DNA of 6,265 nucleotides, from NCBI GenBank assembly GCA_039812405.1, contig JBDIAL010000221.1, positions 1 to 6,265 of the forward strand, in the 5' to 3' direction. This document shows, in pieces, positions 5,793 to 6,265 of the stretch (position 1 is the stretch's first letter; each line of letters opens with the position of its first letter). Below the pieces are notes generated by a model. That model searched no databases. It had not been told where the DNA came from and was given only the letters and a program-made list of their open reading frames with translations. This DNA comes from Nostocoides sp039812405 (GTDB lineage: Bacteria; Actinomycetota; Actinomycetes; Actinomycetales; Dermatophilaceae). The position numbers were made by a program, and so were the translations under genes.

Positions 5793-5883
5793 CATCGGCG
5801 TTCATTGCGTGCGACTTCGTCGGCGTTCATTGCGTGCGACGTCGTCGGCGTTCATTGCGTGCGACGGCGTTCAACGCGGCCAT
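5792..5883 (-). other. Overlapping leader mini-ORFs upstream of fadA
   Basis: Three short ATG frames lie in the putative fadA leader. ATG 5883 encodes 18 residues (MAALNAVARNERRRRRTQ) with TGA at 5829-5827, overlapping the next ATG (5830) as ATGA. ATG 5830 encodes MNADEVARNERR with TGA at 5794-5792, ending on the first base of the fadA ribosome-binding site. ATG 5855 encodes 17 residues with TGA at 5804-5802, overlapping the in-frame ATG 5805 of fadA as ATGA. None has a strong ribosome-binding site; the best is a loose GGGGCGAG before ATG 5883. The pattern would suit translational coupling or leader-peptide control, but it also follows mechanically from a 25-bp repeat that contains an ATG, so I hold it lightly. 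Confidence 0.3.
5795..5865. repeat. 25-bp tandem repeat, 2.8 copies, in the fadA leader
   Basis: Copies begin at 5795, 5820 and 5845. The first two are full 25-bp units that differ at one base (5816 t, 5841 g). The third keeps 21 bases (5845-5865). The shared core on the plus strand is TCGGCGTTCATTGCGTGCGAC less its last base or so: every copy carries GGCGTTCATTGCGTGCGAC. A decayed fourth piece, GGCGTTCAACGCG, follows at 5866-5878, out of period. Each copy contributes an ATG-AAC-GCC-GA on the minus strand. The copies are too few, too close and without spacers to be a CRISPR array. Confidence 0.9.
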
Positions 5884-5921
5884 CGCGGGCTCGCCCCGGT
5901 GACGGGCACTGACCGACAGCT

Positions 5922-5927
5922 ATGTTA
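5922..5927 (-). promoter_or_regulatory. Candidate -10 box of the fadA-fadB operon
   Basis: On the minus strand TAACAT fits TANNNT and lies in one of the few AT-rich patches between rnd and fadA. Transcription would begin near 5915, giving a leader of about 130 bases that contains the tandem repeat and mini-ORFs. No clear -35 hexamer is seen. Its first three bases are the end of the neighbouring palindrome, so an operator-bound protein would cover it. Confidence 0.35.
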
Positions 5928-5938
5928 CCCGTGGGTAA
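5925..5938. promoter_or_regulatory. TTACCC-GT-GGGTAA palindrome, candidate operator of fadA-fadB
   Basis: Two perfect 6-bp arms, TTACCC (5925-5930) and GGGTAA (5933-5938), flank a 2-base centre. The site overlaps the candidate -10 box. TetR-type regulators of fatty-acid genes bind short symmetric sites of this kind at the promoters they repress and are released by acyl-CoA. That this site serves such a regulator is inference from its form and place. I cannot name the protein, and no regulator gene lies in the window. Confidence 0.5.
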
Positions 5939-5970
5939 GTGCCCCGCGCACCCGCCGTGGCCCGGACCCG

Positions 5971-6265
5971 TCACCCGACGTGGTCGGCGAAGGCGGCGAC
6001 GAGCAGGGGGGCGACGATGTCGCACTGCCAGGGCCGGCAGCCCTCGACGGCCAGCGCCGCGGTGAAGGACGGCACGTCGGGCACGGCCGGCGGGCTCCAC
6101 ACGACCCGGCGCAGCGGCTCGGGGGAGCAGACGTTCTCGATCGGCACGTCATGCTCCGCGGCGAACTCCCCGAGCGCGGTGCGGGTCGCCGTCAGCCGGG
6201 CGGCAGCGGCGGGGTCCTTGTCGGCCCAGGCCCGCACGGGGGGCGGCCCGCCCGAGCGCAGCGTC
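5971..6265 (-). CDS. rnd: Ribonuclease D, C-terminal part (partial, runs off right edge)
   Basis: The last 97 residues are present, ending at TGA 5973-5971; the start lies beyond the right edge. The visible part begins TLRSGGPPPVRAWADKDP and continues with LGEFAAEHDVPIENVCSPEP, LRRVVW, and GCRPWQCDIVAPLLVAAFAD. In actinobacterial RNase D this is the helical region after the DEDD exonuclease domain and first HRDC domain: the (I/V)-P-(I/V)-E-N-(L/V)-x-(T/S)-P then (L/V)-R-R-(V/L)-x-W pattern, and an R-P-W-Q motif near the end. RNase D trims the 3' ends of tRNA precursors and other stable RNAs. The catalytic domain is not in the window. About 190 bases separate its stop from the fadA start, with promoter-like sequence between, so fadA-fadB need not depend on rnd transcription. 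The same gene order (RNase D, thiolase, FadB) is one I recall from other actinobacteria. Confidence 0.82.
   Translation of the reverse strand, partial: TLRSGGPPPVRAWADKDPAAAARLTATRTALGEFAAEHDVPIENVCSPEPLRRVVWSPPAVPDVPSFTAALAVEGCRPWQCDIVAPLLVAAFADHVG

Noticed and set aside
5795..5865. CRISPR array
   Set aside because: The 25-bp units are directly adjacent with no spacers, there are fewer than three copies, and no cas gene is nearby.
5852..6152. Minus-strand frames overlapping the rnd end and the fadA leader
   Set aside because: They run through the RNase D coding region in other frames, and their products are Arg/Pro-rich without domains.

Overview
The window comes from a high-GC Gram-positive bacterium, an actinobacterium. 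The coding strand is strongly G/C at third codon positions, GTG and TTG starts occur, and the thiolase and multifunctional beta-oxidation proteins have the actinobacterial form. An Intrasporangiaceae-like host is my guess from overall feel, not something the sequence proves.

Layout. Positions 1-75 (+) hold the last 24 codons of a sugar-type ABC transporter permease. Positions 137-457 (+) hold a small protein I do not recognise, in DNA with a looser third-position bias than the rest. Positions 458-679 are non-coding between convergent genes and hold one long hairpin (486-530). From 680 to the right edge every gene is on the minus strand. In transcription order, right to left, these are the 3' end of a ribonuclease D gene (5971-6265); a regulatory leader (about 5782-5970) with a palindrome, a possible promoter, a 25-bp tandem repeat and overlapping mini-ORFs; a 3-ketoacyl-CoA thiolase (fadA, 4513-5781); an enoyl-CoA hydratase/3-hydroxyacyl-CoA dehydrogenase (fadB, 2363-4516) that overlaps fadA by four bases; a 147-bp structured spacer; and a MurA-type enolpyruvyl transferase with an N-terminal XRE DNA-binding domain (680-2215).

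How the genes work together. fadA and fadB are a translationally coupled pair that can carry out the last three steps of the beta-oxidation cycle (hydration, NAD-dependent oxidation, thiolysis). They probably have their own promoter, controlled at a TTACCC-GT-GGGTAA palindrome. The XRE-MurA protein looks like a separate transcription unit. A perfect 24-bp palindrome ends 8 bases before its GTG start and covers the likely -10 box, an arrangement expected of a self-regulating repressor.

The observations most worth following are the XRE-MurA fusion with its adjacent AT-rich palindrome, the tandem-repeat leader of fadA whose mini-ORFs end on each other's starts or on the fadA ribosome-binding site, and the over-use of the heptamer GGCATAC/GTATGCC.
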